Shown: positions 8,801 to 17,293 of the stretch, in pieces
Layout: each line of letters starts with the position of its first letter
Position numbering within the stretch: the first letter of the stretch is position 1
Assembly: GCF_008369935.1 (NCBI RefSeq)
Contig: NZ_VTUZ01000020.1
Location: forward strand, 62,001-126,000
DNA length: 64,000 bases
Origin: Paraburkholderia panacisoli
Lineage (GTDB): Bacteria > Pseudomonadota > Gammaproteobacteria > Burkholderiales > Burkholderiaceae
Reading direction: 5' to 3'
The notes under the pieces: model-generated
Told to the model about the DNA's origin: nothing
Databases searched by the model: none
Seen by the model: the letters and a program-made list of their open reading frames with translations, nothing else
Position numbers and translations under genes: made by a program

Positions 8801-9125
8801 TTTGTTTACTGAGCGGAAATCTGCGAAGGTGGCCCCATAGTGCTTGACCGCGGAGACTGACCTCGGTCAACTGCTGCGCAGCTCTAGCGGTCAAATGTGT
8901 GAGCTTAGGTCCGTATGAGTCGAAGCCTTCGAGCCATTTTCCCTTCTTCGAGCGCCGGAGAATCTGTGTGTCCCAGTACTCTTTGATACGTAGTCGCTCG
9001 TACTCAGCAATCAATTCCAGCATACTTTTCTTGGAAATCTTCTGAAGCAAAACGGGCTCCGTACTATTTGCGTTAAAAGTGATTGTGCGCCCCGATGTCG
9101 GCGCGACGAAAGTCAGGAGCGTCAT
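5802..9125 (-). CDS. gmtZ: Gamma-mobile-trio integrase GmtZ (large tyrosine recombinase)
   Basis: This 1107-residue protein is far larger than ordinary tyrosine recombinases. A long N-terminal region precedes the catalytic core. The core residues can be read as Arg525 (ETPLRSHQ), the HxxR pair His712-Thr-Leu-Arg715, His739/740 (AGHH) and a tyrosine at about 748 (TIHYIKY). C-terminal to the core is a cysteine-rich patch (CPGTSCDNGG and CGLCRFWITGP) that may bind zinc, followed by a long helical tail. The start overlaps the gmtY stop, and its own stop overlaps gmtX, so the three proteins are translationally coupled. It matches the VPA1269-type family. DNA cleavage and joining of island ends is the inferred function. 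Confidence 0.9.
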   Translation of the reverse strand: MTLLTFVAPTSGRTITFNANSTEPVLLQKISKKSMLELIAEYERLRIKEYWDTQILRRSKKGKWLEGFDSYGPKLTHLTARAAQQLTEVSLRGQALWGHLRRFPLSKQKALLESIRPNSLNELRHVLYRSQAAVGPDFALMLSEERTSESFVAKLFSHLRLGEQPQYCPTRYAEFLTLLWSKGLLLYPTNMRHWRSIKYDPFFNPIYSSKADLLSSVVSKSMSLSAPPSYSCACNAFASSNFQNGQDLSPELINSFEEVFVSQIEEQFPKEKNSDKWSAMRGSVRTGMVWLRQCYNRENPQHPIVISRPPHQKRGTAEQRTSGDFKWLSTLRPDLKVWADSFRGYLVESGAVRIEAPAGKLNILADFLCLIQDPPGTPWEMTREAVLSPTDPERLTYLKYLADRFPSDDPKRKNDVLGKCLDFFDFVKDQLLLQGHKAAQSFTNPIHRSDNFGYRTRPSGTHRPRLDNYIINTMKEILLEDDFKFSKSIGHQHVPVMDNTTGKSVTVWDPGMTVCMYGLLETPLRSHQMRWLDSGEFDEKVYDETKHALVNNPSKLAIKGRKEGALRLTSDSAGQEPWLSMWVNTNKTARFNSKEIGYPYPYVSSQFQELLIMQRSWQRRYLPPMQKLVPYTEYRHDTKELTRTAQKLPSFAPLFRDSRSADQNRPFAYDRLKVFYTSLLAETQQRIEKKYGRKIQLVRTVGDNVRWLVDLHTLRVSGITALIEAGVPLEIVSRFIAGHHTLMMTIHYIKYAPSKLHARLKVAYDQMINDVDFAASPEFQTNLDELAPYLLGQNGPGAGAGFIALKEATGIFTINAEGICPGTSCDNGGPLISKAQDSYGPVPGGQRCGLCRFWITGPPHLHGQVAAVNNLAYKIRKKGLEVAELNDKRLDAEDQGNQREARALNDKVELLSRELAIDVNEWFARYRYAEQSMELMNDYLATKSKVVGKGKKVPALTSATATELKVTLESAHEFALLDHITQMADFTTGFRNNEAELEKRSVLSTLMMENGVRPFLLQLTEEQAHEAGNLLSSMILRQVEGQDLDEVLTGHRPLSDYPALSGAINMMADEANSSTDDAPFLSAKLAKLLNTMRSAHRGTSQGEGAFA

Positions 9126-10519
9126 GCCAGCACCGGATGAAAAAGAGGGTCAAGGCATAGCATTTCAGGGAAGTCTCGAGAGATTGTCTCCCAAGCTTTC
9201 TGAAGTTCAGCTCGCGCCGTCTCCTTGGTGACGTTGTAGTAGACCTTTGTTGACTCAATCGAGACGTGATGCATATACATTTGCAAATGTTCCAGTTGGG
9301 TCTTGTAGACGTTCGCGTGGAAGTATCCGTAGTAGTGTCGTCCGCCGTGAGGATTCACACCGTCTTCAGAAGGGCTCAATCCAACACGAGCGGCAGCGCG
9401 ATAGAAGGATTTGTTCATGTTCGAAAGCGTGACTGGATTGCCGAAATCCGAATCCAGTGAAGTGTTCACAAGGTAGAACGGGTGGTTATCCGCAACGCGA
9501 GAGCGGATAGTCTTCATGTACTCGATGTGAAGTTTGGCAAAAAGGCGGCCCGCGTCAGGCCTTAACCAGTAGACCTCCGTTTGGAAGCGGCTGACGTCGA
9601 ACCGCATTCCCTTCCACCCAGAGTGAAGCGGATGCTTTGCTGCAAGCCGATTGCGAGGCCCAATTCCATACCGTTCCGAAAGGAACTGAGCGCGGTTGGT
9701 CAGGCGCTCTCGGCCATGTGCATCGAACCAACGGTACGAATCCAGTTCAGGGTGACCTACGACCACCCGAGCGATGCCGTCGGGCAAAATTGTGATGTCG
9801 CGGGCGAAAATATGGAGCGGTTCGGACGCGCGTAGGCCGCCGAAGAAGAGAAGTAGAAAATACAGTGCGTCTCGCAGATTCAGGGTCTTTATAAACGCTC
9901 TGACGCGTTCGGGCGGGAAGTATTTCTTTGGATAGTCGGAAGACCCTACATGACGGTCTTGCGGGTCGAACTCCTGAACGTCGGCAAATCCTTTGCCGGC
10001 TGGAGTCGCCGGTGCAAGGTGACTTAGTTTGTCCCAGTTGCGTCTGTGCTGTTGCGCGCGCCGAAAGGTCTGCTGGCTTCGAAAATTCAGGCTAGTGACA
10101 AGTTTCAGTTCGGTGGGGTTCAGTCTGGGCACTCCGAGATTCTCTGCACACCATTCGTTGAAGCGCGTAACTGCTTCTTCGTCGACCTTCGCGGTCTGTG
10201 GAGTGACAGGTTCCCAGTTCAAAACGGGCAACCCATACCTCCGCGCCTGATAAAACTCCTCCAATACGACTAGCATCGCGTTTCTGTGTACTTTCTTTCC
10301 GCCTTTCACAAGTACAAAGAAATCATAGAAACGACCAATCCCACATACCTTGGTCCGGAGGCTTTCTGCGCTGGCAATGTCGTGGAGCATCAGATGCTTT
10401 GCCCATAGCATCACAACAAAACTAATGCTGCCGTCTTGGAGAACCAACAACGGTATGCTGTTGCCGATTGCTCCTTCGGTGATATTTAGCTCGATGACAG
10501 AATGAGCGGTCACGTGCAT
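9122..10519 (-). CDS. gmtY: Gamma-mobile-trio recombinase GmtY (tyrosine recombinase)
   Basis: This 465-residue site-specific recombinase shows all core residues of the phage-integrase family: Arg230 in FGGLRASEPLH, His391-Gly-Gly-Arg394 in NPHGGRHYYG, His417/418 in YMHHVS, and Tyr427 or 428 in STKVYYN. An N-terminal SAM-like DNA-binding region precedes the core. It is the first gene of the trio and the one closest to the island's right end, as expected for a recombinase acting on nearby terminal sites. The start at 10519 has GAGG about ten bases upstream, and its stop overlaps gmtZ. The only DNA between it and the disrupted chromosomal gene is about 300 nt. Confidence 0.9.
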   Translation of the reverse strand: MHVTAHSVIELNITEGAIGNSIPLLVLQDGSISFVVMLWAKHLMLHDIASAESLRTKVCGIGRFYDFFVLVKGGKKVHRNAMLVVLEEFYQARRYGLPVLNWEPVTPQTAKVDEEAVTRFNEWCAENLGVPRLNPTELKLVTSLNFRSQQTFRRAQQHRRNWDKLSHLAPATPAGKGFADVQEFDPQDRHVGSSDYPKKYFPPERVRAFIKTLNLRDALYFLLLFFGGLRASEPLHIFARDITILPDGIARVVVGHPELDSYRWFDAHGRERLTNRAQFLSERYGIGPRNRLAAKHPLHSGWKGMRFDVSRFQTEVYWLRPDAGRLFAKLHIEYMKTIRSRVADNHPFYLVNTSLDSDFGNPVTLSNMNKSFYRAAARVGLSPSEDGVNPHGGRHYYGYFHANVYKTQLEHLQMYMHHVSIESTKVYYNVTKETARAELQKAWETISRDFPEMLCLDPLFHPVLA

Positions 10520-10661
10520 CTCGGCAGACCCTCAGTAAACCGACGCGATGAGCGTCAGACTAAGACGATAAGGAGCCCTAATTAAAGACGTGAAACACTC
10601 AACTACAAATTCGAAGGGGCGACGGGGAACAAACGCCTCGTACGCAAAGCCCCGAGAAGTT

Positions 10662-10799
10662 AAATAGTTGGGGTTCTTTCCAAACTAGACCATGCGAGCG
10701 CGGAATTCAAGGGCGAAATCTTCGTTCCGAACCGCAGTATTCGTCTAATAAATGAATCGAACGACGGCGAAACGCCGCGCGTGTCTAGCAAATAGTTGG
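10662..10799. repeat. 10-bp direct repeat pair near island right end
   Basis: The sequence aaatagttgg occurs at 10662-10671 and again at 10790-10799, 128 bp apart, in the otherwise non-coding stretch between gmtY and the insertion junction. Direct repeats in the terminal region next to a recombinase gene are candidate binding sites for that recombinase. This is an inference from position only, and the repeat is short. Confidence 0.4.
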
Positions 10800-12058
10800 T
10801 CGAGTACGGGGGCGATAACCACCGCGAACATGAAGCCGCGCGCCGCGTTGACCCAATCCGCGCCGATCGCCAGCGTCTTCGTGACATCGAACGCGGTGAT
10901 CATCTTGCCGCTCGCGCCGATGCGGATGCGTTGCCGCAAGCCGACGCCGACCAGCGTGTTGTGCACCAGCAGCAGGCCTTCCTGCAGCGGCACGCCGACG
11001 TGATCGGTGAATTCCAGCGGCGCCGCGCCGGTGCCGCCTTCGGCGCCGTCCACGACGATGAAGTCCGGCAGGATCCCCGTCTCCAGCATCGCCTTCGCAA
11101 TGCCGAAGAATTCCCACGGATGCCCGATGCACAGCTTGAACCCGGTCGGCTTGCCGCCCGACAGCGTGCGCAGACGGTCGACGAATTCGAGCAGACCGCG
11201 CGGCGTCGAGAACTCGGAGTGCGTGGCGGGCGAGATGCAGTCGCGGCCCATCGGCACGCCGCGCGTTTCCGCGATTTCCGGCGTGATCTTGGCGGCCGGC
11301 AGCACGCCGCCGTGGCCGGGCTTCGCGCCTTGTGAGAGCTTCACCTCGATCATCTTCACTTGTGGCTCGGCGGCCTGCTTCGCGAACTTCTCGGCGCTGA
11401 AGGTGCCGTCGTCATTGCGGCAGCCGAAGTAGCCCGACGCGATTTCCCAGATGATGTCGCCGCCATGCTCGCGGTGATACTTCGACATCGAGCCTTCGCC
11501 GGTGTCGTGCGCGAAGTTGCCCTTCTTCGCGCCGAGGTTCAGCGCCATGATCGCATTCGCCGACAATGAGCCGAAGCTCATCGCCGAGACGTTGAAGATC
11601 GACATCGAGTAAGGCTGCGCGCGGTCCGGTCCGACGACGATGCGGAAGTCGTGGTTGTCGAGCGTGGTCGGCGCGAGCGAGTGGCTGATCCACTCGTGCG
11701 CGATCGCTTTGACATCGACTTCGGTCCCGTACGGGCGGCTGTCGACGTCGTTCTTCGCGCGCTGGTAGACGATGCTGCGCTGCGCGCGCGAGAACGGTTT
11801 TTCGTCGGTATCGTTTTCAACGAAATACTGGCGGATTTCCGGGCGGATGAACTCGAACAGGAAGCGGAAGTGACCCCACAGCGGATAGTTGCGCAGAATC
11901 GCGTGCCGCTGCTGCGTCAAATCGAACAGACCGAGCGCGACGAGCGCGAGCGGCACGATGAGCCAGAACCAGGCGAGGTGATGCGTGACGGCGAGCGCGG
12001 CGCAGATGGCGAGCAGCACCACTGCGCACCACATGGCGAGATAACGTCGAGAGAACAT
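10745..12058 (-). pseudogene. FMN-binding glutamate synthase family protein, 3' end lost to island insertion
   Basis: The frame encodes 437 residues from ATG 12058, which has GGAG six bases upstream; a longer open frame to 12259 lacks such support. It starts with two membrane segments (about 8-24 and 29-45), then a GltB-type FMN/glutamate-synthase alpha/beta barrel (GAKKGNFAHDTGEGSMS, LSQGAKPGHGGVLPAAKI, DGAEGGTGAAPLEF). Family members continue after ARGFMFAV with a cysteine-containing segment (CPTGVATQ-type) and run about 100 residues longer. Here residues 414-437 are unrelated sequence read from island DNA. The product therefore lacks its C-terminal cysteines and is probably non-functional. 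Confidence 0.85.
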
Positions 12059-12338
12059 GGGGACTCCAGTGCAGTGAAGGTCGTCGCGGAGGGATCGCCG
12101 GCGCCGGCGGCGCAGACGGAATCCACCGCGAAGGAAAACAGACGGCTGCTTGTTATGGCGAACAGCGTGAAGCTCGCGTCGGCTGTGTGAGCCGGCGCGT
12201 GGGTGCGGCGTGGCAGCCGCAACGTGCAGGCGCGACCTGAAGATGACGTTTGAAGGCACAGCGCACCGCGCAAGCGTGGAGGTGAAGCAGGCGCGCCGTC
12301 GAGTGAGGCTGCGTGCACGGCTCGCCTGCGCCTGTCGC

Positions 12339-13499
12339 TTAGCGCGCGCTCAGCAGCGCCGCCTTTTGTTGCTGGCGCGCGGCCGGCTGCCCGGTCACCG
12401 CATGTTCGATGATGCCGCCGCCCAGACATACGTCGCCATCGTAGAGCACCGCTGATTGCCCGGGTGTGACAGCCCATTGCGCGGTGTCGAAAGTCAGTTC
12501 GAAGAGGCCTTCGTTTTCGCCCGCCGCACGGTTGCCCGCCGCACTAAACGTGCACGCCGCATCCGCTTGCCGATAACGCGTTTTCGCGCCGCACGCGAAC
12601 CCTTGCGCCGGCGGCTCGCCCGCGACCCAGCTCGTATTGCCCGCACTCAACGTATGGCTGAGCAGCCACGGATGATCATGGCCCTGCGCGACATACAGCG
12701 TGTTCGACGGGATATCCTTGCCGGCCACGAACCACGGCTCGCCGCTGCCGTCCTTGCTGCCGCCCAGGCCAATGCCCTTGCGCTGGCCGAACGTGTAGAA
12801 CGCGAGGCCGATGTGTTCGCCGACCACCTTGCCGTCGGTGGTCTTCATCGGGCCTGGTTTGGTCGGCAGATAGCGGTTCAGAAAATCGCGGAACGGCCGC
12901 TCGCCGATGAAGCAGATGCCGGTCGAATCTTTCTTCTTCGCGTTCGGCAACGCAATCTGCTCGGCGATTTCGCGCACTTTCGTTTTGGGAATCTCGCCCA
13001 GCGGAAACAGTGTCTTCGACAGTTGCGCCTGGTTCAGCCGGTGCAGGAAATACGACTGGTCCTTCGTATGGTCGAACGCCTTCAGCAATTCGAAGCGGCC
13101 GTTGTTCTCGCGCACCCGCGCATAGTGGCCGGTTGCGATGGTTTCCGCGCCGAGCGACATCGCGTGGTCGAGGAACGCCTTGAACTTGATTTCGGCGTTG
13201 CACAGCACGTCCGGGTTGGGCGTGCGGCCGGCCGAGTATTCGCGCAGGAATTCGGCGAACACGCGGTCTTTGTATTCCGACGCGAAGTTGACCGCCTCGA
13301 CGTCGATGCCGATCAGGTCCGCCACCGACACCACGTCGATCCAGTCCTGCCGCGTCGAGCAGTATTCGCTGTCGTCGTCGTCTTCCCAGTTTTTCATGAA
13401 CAGGCCGACCACGTCGTAGCCCTGTTCCTTCAGCAGCCACGCGGTGACCGACGAATCGACGCCGCCCGACATGCCTACTACGACTTTCTGCTTGCTCAT
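12339..13499 (-). CDS. mnmA: tRNA 2-thiouridine(34) synthase MnmA
   Basis: This 386-residue cytoplasmic enzyme adds sulfur to the wobble uridine of Lys, Glu and Gln tRNAs. The PP-loop SGGVDSS is at 11-17 and binds ATP. The catalytic cysteine pair is seen as Cys100 (NPDVLCNAE) and Cys196 (STGICFIGE). The length is close to the family norm (about 360-385). It lies downstream of the Nudix gene on the same strand with a gap of about 80 nt, the same pairing as trmU and nudJ in E. coli, so they are probably co-transcribed. Confidence 0.97.
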   Translation of the reverse strand: MSKQKVVVGMSGGVDSSVTAWLLKEQGYDVVGLFMKNWEDDDDSEYCSTRQDWIDVVSVADLIGIDVEAVNFASEYKDRVFAEFLREYSAGRTPNPDVLCNAEIKFKAFLDHAMSLGAETIATGHYARVRENNGRFELLKAFDHTKDQSYFLHRLNQAQLSKTLFPLGEIPKTKVREIAEQIALPNAKKKDSTGICFIGERPFRDFLNRYLPTKPGPMKTTDGKVVGEHIGLAFYTFGQRKGIGLGGSKDGSGEPWFVAGKDIPSNTLYVAQGHDHPWLLSHTLSAGNTSWVAGEPPAQGFACGAKTRYRQADAACTFSAAGNRAAGENEGLFELTFDTAQWAVTPGQSAVLYDGDVCLGGGIIEHAVTGQPAARQQQKAALLSAR

Positions 13500-13577
13500 A
13501 AGGTGCTCACTGGGTGCTGCATCACTGCATGGATCATTGAATCGTGAAATAGCCGCTCGTGACGGCTACCGCGATGT

Positions 13578-14069
13578 TTACCGTTTGGGCCCGACCGAAT
13601 GCGTCTGCACGAAGTCGAGCGGGAAACGCCGGCCTGCGAGGTAATCGTCGACACATTGCATGACGAGCGGCGTGCGGTGCCGTTCGGGGCAGGCGCGCAA
13701 TTCGTCGGCGCTCAGCCACAGCGTGCGGACGATATCGGGGTCGAGCGCGCGGGCCGCGTCGGGCGCGCCGCTCGTGCCGCAATAGGTGAAGCGCAGATAG
13801 GTGACACCCGCGGTCACGCCCTCACTGCCGGTCCGCTCGAAGTGGGTCATGTACATGCCGACCAGCGCCTCGGGTGCGAACGGATGGGCGGTTTCTTCGA
13901 GCGTTTCGCGGATCACCGCCTGCAGAAGCGTTTCGCCCGCCTCCAGGTGGCCGGCGGGCTGATTCAGGCGCAAGCCGTTGGCGGTATGTTCCTCGACCAC
14001 GAGAAAGCGCCCGTCACGCTCGACGATCGCCGCGACGGTGACGTGCGGCAGCCAGGTTTCCGGTTTCAT
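13578..14069 (-). CDS. nudJ: NUDIX hydrolase, NudJ-like
   Basis: This 163-residue Nudix phosphohydrolase has the box at 40-62: GHLEAGE, then RETLEE, followed by T-A-H. The usual glycine of the box end is Ala61, a small deviation. Its position immediately upstream of mnmA matches NudJ (a thiamine pyrophosphate and nucleoside triphosphate phosphatase in E. coli), and this supports the symbol more than the sequence alone does. The substrate is not certain. Confidence 0.8.
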   Translation of the reverse strand: MKPETWLPHVTVAAIVERDGRFLVVEEHTANGLRLNQPAGHLEAGETLLQAVIRETLEETAHPFAPEALVGMYMTHFERTGSEGVTAGVTYLRFTYCGTSGAPDAARALDPDIVRTLWLSADELRACPERHRTPLVMQCVDDYLAGRRFPLDFVQTHSVGPKR

Positions 14070-14272
14070 GGCTGCGCATTTTACCGGTTATGGGCCTGGG
14101 CTGCCGGGGAAGGGCACAGAGCGGGCCGCACGGGCACTCCGGATTGTCCCCGATTTTTGCGTCCCGCCCTGTTTCGGTTAAAGTGAGGCGTTAGCCGTTG
14201 CAGTTGCAGTTGCAAGCCGGCGTGCCTCGTCGGCCGCTCTGTCGTCAAACAGGAAGTCGAGGAGAAACCACG

Positions 14273-15415
14273 ATGCACATCGGAGTGCCAGCCGAGACGC
14301 GCGCGTACGAAACCCGCGTTGCCGCCACGCCCGAAACGGTCAAGAAATACGTGACCCAAGGCCACCGGGTCACGATCCAGAGCGGCGCCGGCGCCGGCGC
14401 GAGCTTTCCTGACGACGCCTTTACGGCCGCCGGGGCGGAGATCGTCGACCCGGCCACCGCCTTTGGCGCCGATCTCGTCCTTAAAGTCCAGTCCCCCACC
14501 GATGCCGAGCTGCCGCTGCTCAAGCGCGGCGCGACCCTGGTCGGCATGCTCGATCCGTTCAACGCCGACAACGCGCAGAAGCTGGCCGAGGCCGGCGTCA
14601 CCGCGTTCGCGCTCGAAGCCGCGCCGCGCACCACGCGCGCGCAAAGCCTCGACGTGCTGTCGTCGCAGGCCAACATCGCCGGGTACAAGGCGGTGTTGCT
14701 GGCCGCCACGCTCTATCCGCGCTTCATGCCGATGCTGATGACCGCCGCCGGCACTGTCAAAGCCGCGCGGGTGCTGATTCTCGGCGCAGGCGTGGCCGGT
14801 TTGCAGGCAATCGCGACCGCCAAGCGCCTGGGCGCGGTGATCGAGGCGTCGGACGTGCGGCCGGCCGTGAAAGAGCAGATCGAATCGCTCGGCGCCAAGT
14901 TTCTCGACGTGCCCTACGAAACCGACGAGGAGCGCGAAGCTGCGCAAGGCGTCGGCGGCTATGCGCGGCCGATGCCGCCGTCGTGGCTCACGCGCCAGTC
15001 GGCGCTGGTCCACGAGCGCGCGAAGCAGGCGGACGTGGTGATTTCCACCGCGCTGATTCCGGGGCGGCCCGCGCCGACGCTGATCTCGGTCGACACCGTG
15101 CAGGCGATGAAGCCGGGCTCGGTGCTGGTGGATCTCGCGGCCGGCCGCGGCCCGGAGTACGAAGGCCAGCGCGGCGGCAACTGTCCGCTGACCGAGGCGG
15201 ACAAGGTGGTCGTCAAGCATGGCGTGCAGATCGTCGGCTATACGAACCTGGCTTCAATGGTGCCCGCGGACGCGTCGTCGTTGTACGCGCGCAACCTGCT
15301 CGACTTCCTCAAGCTGATTATCACGAAGGAAGGCACGTTGAACATCGATCTCGCGGACGACATCGTCGCGGCCACGCTGCTGGCCCGCGACGGCGCAGTC
15401 ACACGCAAGGCCTGA
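14273..15415 (+). CDS. pntAA: NAD(P) transhydrogenase subunit alpha, NAD-binding part
   Basis: This 380-residue cytosolic dI domain of the proton-translocating transhydrogenase transfers hydride between NADH and NADP+. The NAD-binding loop GAGVAG is at 171-176, followed by EASDVRP. The start at ATG 14273 (MHIGVPAETR) has GAGGAG nine bases upstream; the frame is open further upstream but without similarity. It is the first gene of a three-gene operon in which the alpha subunit is split into soluble and membrane parts, as in many beta-proteobacteria. Confidence 0.97.
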   Translation: MHIGVPAETRAYETRVAATPETVKKYVTQGHRVTIQSGAGAGASFPDDAFTAAGAEIVDPATAFGADLVLKVQSPTDAELPLLKRGATLVGMLDPFNADNAQKLAEAGVTAFALEAAPRTTRAQSLDVLSSQANIAGYKAVLLAATLYPRFMPMLMTAAGTVKAARVLILGAGVAGLQAIATAKRLGAVIEASDVRPAVKEQIESLGAKFLDVPYETDEEREAAQGVGGYARPMPPSWLTRQSALVHERAKQADVVISTALIPGRPAPTLISVDTVQAMKPGSVLVDLAAGRGPEYEGQRGGNCPLTEADKVVVKHGVQIVGYTNLASMVPADASSLYARNLLDFLKLIITKEGTLNIDLADDIVAATLLARDGAVTRKA

Positions 15416-15442
15416 AGCGAATAACTACCTTGGAGAACGGCG

Positions 15443-15769
15443 ATGGAAGTCATCAACCACACCGTCATTAACCTGATCATCTTCGTGCTGGCGATCTACG
15501 TCGGCTACCACGTGGTCTGGAATGTCACGCCCGCCTTGCACACGCCGCTGATGGCCGTGACCAACGCGATTTCGGCAATCGTGATCGTCGGCGCGATGCT
15601 CGCGGCCGGGCTGACGCTCGGCGGCCCCGGCAAGTTCTTCGGCACGCTCGCGGTCGCGCTCGCGGCGGTCAACGTTTTCGGCGGCTTTCTCGTCACGCGG
15701 CGAATGCTGGAGATGTTCCGCAAGAAGGAACCTAAGAAGCTGCCCGCAGCCGCCAAGGAGAATGCGTAA
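15443..15769 (+). CDS. pntAB: NAD(P) transhydrogenase subunit alpha, membrane part
   Basis: This 108-residue protein has three membrane helices (about 8-24, 37-54 and 60-80) and a basic C-terminal tail. It is the membrane portion of the alpha subunit, here a separate protein. It lies 27 nt after pntAA and shares one base with pntB (TAATG), which indicates translational coupling. Confidence 0.95.
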   Translation: MEVINHTVINLIIFVLAIYVGYHVVWNVTPALHTPLMAVTNAISAIVIVGAMLAAGLTLGGPGKFFGTLAVALAAVNVFGGFLVTRRMLEMFRKKEPKKLPAAAKENA

Positions 15770-17223
15770 TGAGCCTGAACCTCGTCACGCTGCTTTATCT
15801 GGTCGCGTCGGTCTGCTTCATTCAGGCGCTCAAGGGGCTCTCGAATCCGAAGACGGCGCGCGTCGGCAATACCTTCGGCATGGTCGGGATGGCGATCGCG
15901 ATCCTCACGACCATCGCGCTGATCGCCAAACAGGCTGCGGCGCTGGGCTCGAACCTCGGTCTGGGACTCGGTCTGCTGCTGGTCGCGCTGGTGATCGGCG
16001 GCGCGATCGGTGCGTTTGTCGCCGCGCGCGTCGAGATGACCAAGATGCCCGAACTGGTCGCGGCAATGCACTCGCTGATCGGTCTCGCGGCAGTCTGCAT
16101 CGCGTATGCGGTGGTGTCGGAGCCGGCCGCGTTCGGCCTCGTCGATCCCGAGTATCCGATTCCGGGCTTCCTGCCTTTCGGCAACCGCATCGAGCTGTTC
16201 ATCGGCACGTTCGTCGGCGCGATCACGTTCTCCGGTTCGGTGATCGCGTTCGGCAAGCTGTCGGGCAAGTACAAGTTCCGCCTCTTCCAGGGCGCGCCGG
16301 TCGTGTACGGCGGCCAGCATCTGATCAACCTGATGCTGGCGATCGCGATGCTCGGCTTCGGCATCATCTTCTTCCTCACGCAGTCGTGGCTGCCGTTCAT
16401 CATCATGACGATCATCGCGTTCGTGCTCGGCGTGCTGATCATCATTCCGATCGGCGGCGCGGACATGCCGGTGGTCGTGTCGATGCTGAACTCGTACTCG
16501 GGCTGGGCGGCGGCGGGCATCGGCTTCTCGCTGAACAATCCGATGCTGATCATCGCGGGCTCGCTGGTGGGCTCATCCGGTGCGATCCTGTCGTACATCA
16601 TGTGCAAGGCGATGAACCGTTCGTTCTTCAACGTGATCCTCGGCGGCTTCGGCAACGAGCCGGGTGCGGCGGCGGGCGGCGGGTCAGCTGAGCAACGTCC
16701 GGTGAAATCGGGTTCAGCAGATGATGCGTCGTTCATGCTCGGCAATGCGGAAACCGTGGTGATCGTGCCGGGTTACGGGCTCGCGGTGGCGCGTGCGCAG
16801 CATGCGTTGAAGGAGCTGACCGACAAGCTGGTCGAGAAGGGCATCGAGGTGAAGTACGCGATTCACCCGGTGGCCGGCCGGATGCCGGGGCACATGAACG
16901 TGCTGCTCGCGGAAGCGGAGGTGCCGTACGACATGGTGTTCGAAATGGACGACATCAACGGCGAGTTCGGCCAGGTCGACGTGGTGTTGGTGCTCGGTGC
17001 GAACGACGTGGTGAATCCGGCGGCGAAGAACGATCCGAAGTCGCCGATTGCGGGCATGCCGATCATCGAGGCGTATAAGGCGCGCACGGTGATCGTCAAC
17101 AAGCGCTCGATGGCGGCCGGGTATGCGGGGCTCGACAACGACCTGTTCTACATGGACAAGACGATGATGGTGTTCGGCGACGCGAAAAAGGTGATCGAGG
17201 ATATGGTGAAGTCAGTGGAATGA
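15769..17223 (+). CDS. pntB: NAD(P) transhydrogenase subunit beta
   Basis: The protein has 484 residues. The N-terminal half is a membrane domain of about eight or nine helices that carries the proton path. The C-terminal third (from about residue 315, VVIVPGYGLAVARAQH) is the NADP-binding dIII domain, including HPVAGRMPGHMNVLLAEA. The linker near 297-315 is Gly/Ala/Ser rich. It ends the pntAA-pntAB-pntB operon and is followed by a strong hairpin. Confidence 0.97.
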   Translation: MSLNLVTLLYLVASVCFIQALKGLSNPKTARVGNTFGMVGMAIAILTTIALIAKQAAALGSNLGLGLGLLLVALVIGGAIGAFVAARVEMTKMPELVAAMHSLIGLAAVCIAYAVVSEPAAFGLVDPEYPIPGFLPFGNRIELFIGTFVGAITFSGSVIAFGKLSGKYKFRLFQGAPVVYGGQHLINLMLAIAMLGFGIIFFLTQSWLPFIIMTIIAFVLGVLIIIPIGGADMPVVVSMLNSYSGWAAAGIGFSLNNPMLIIAGSLVGSSGAILSYIMCKAMNRSFFNVILGGFGNEPGAAAGGGSAEQRPVKSGSADDASFMLGNAETVVIVPGYGLAVARAQHALKELTDKLVEKGIEVKYAIHPVAGRMPGHMNVLLAEAEVPYDMVFEMDDINGEFGQVDVVLVLGANDVVNPAAKNDPKSPIAGMPIIEAYKARTVIVNKRSMAAGYAGLDNDLFYMDKTMMVFGDAKKVIEDMVKSVE

Positions 17224-17233
17224 GTGCGCGGGG

Positions 17234-17267
17234 ATCGCGGGTCGCGCGATGGCGCGCCCGCGATTTT
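17234..17267 (+). terminator. Intrinsic terminator after pntB
   Basis: The stem atcgcggg (17234-17241) with cccgcgat (17257-17264) continues inward as cgcgc/gcgcg past a single bulged t, and is followed by tttt. It begins 10 nt after the pntB stop. Confidence 0.75.
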
Positions 17268-17293
17268 CAATTGCTTCGCTCTCTTCACCCGCT

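Larger units (their letters stand above)
1..10822. mobile_element. Gamma-Mobile-Trio (GMT) island, right part; left end outside window
   Basis: The segment is visibly less GC-rich than the DNA to its right. It carries two large tyrosine-recombinase-like genes and their small partner at one end, followed inward by non-housekeeping cargo. I recognise the trio as gmtY-gmtZ-gmtX. The right boundary is placed at about 10,822 because the FMN-binding glutamate synthase frame leaves its family there, after the residues GFMFAV. No remnant of that gene's 3' end is visible near position 1, so the island continues to the left. The exact ends and any target duplication cannot be determined from this window. 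Confidence 0.85.

Noticed and set aside
12059..12259. Longer N terminus for the glutamate synthase family protein
   Set aside because: The extra 67 residues are Arg/His-rich, unlike a membrane-protein start, and have no good ribosome site, while ATG 12058 does.
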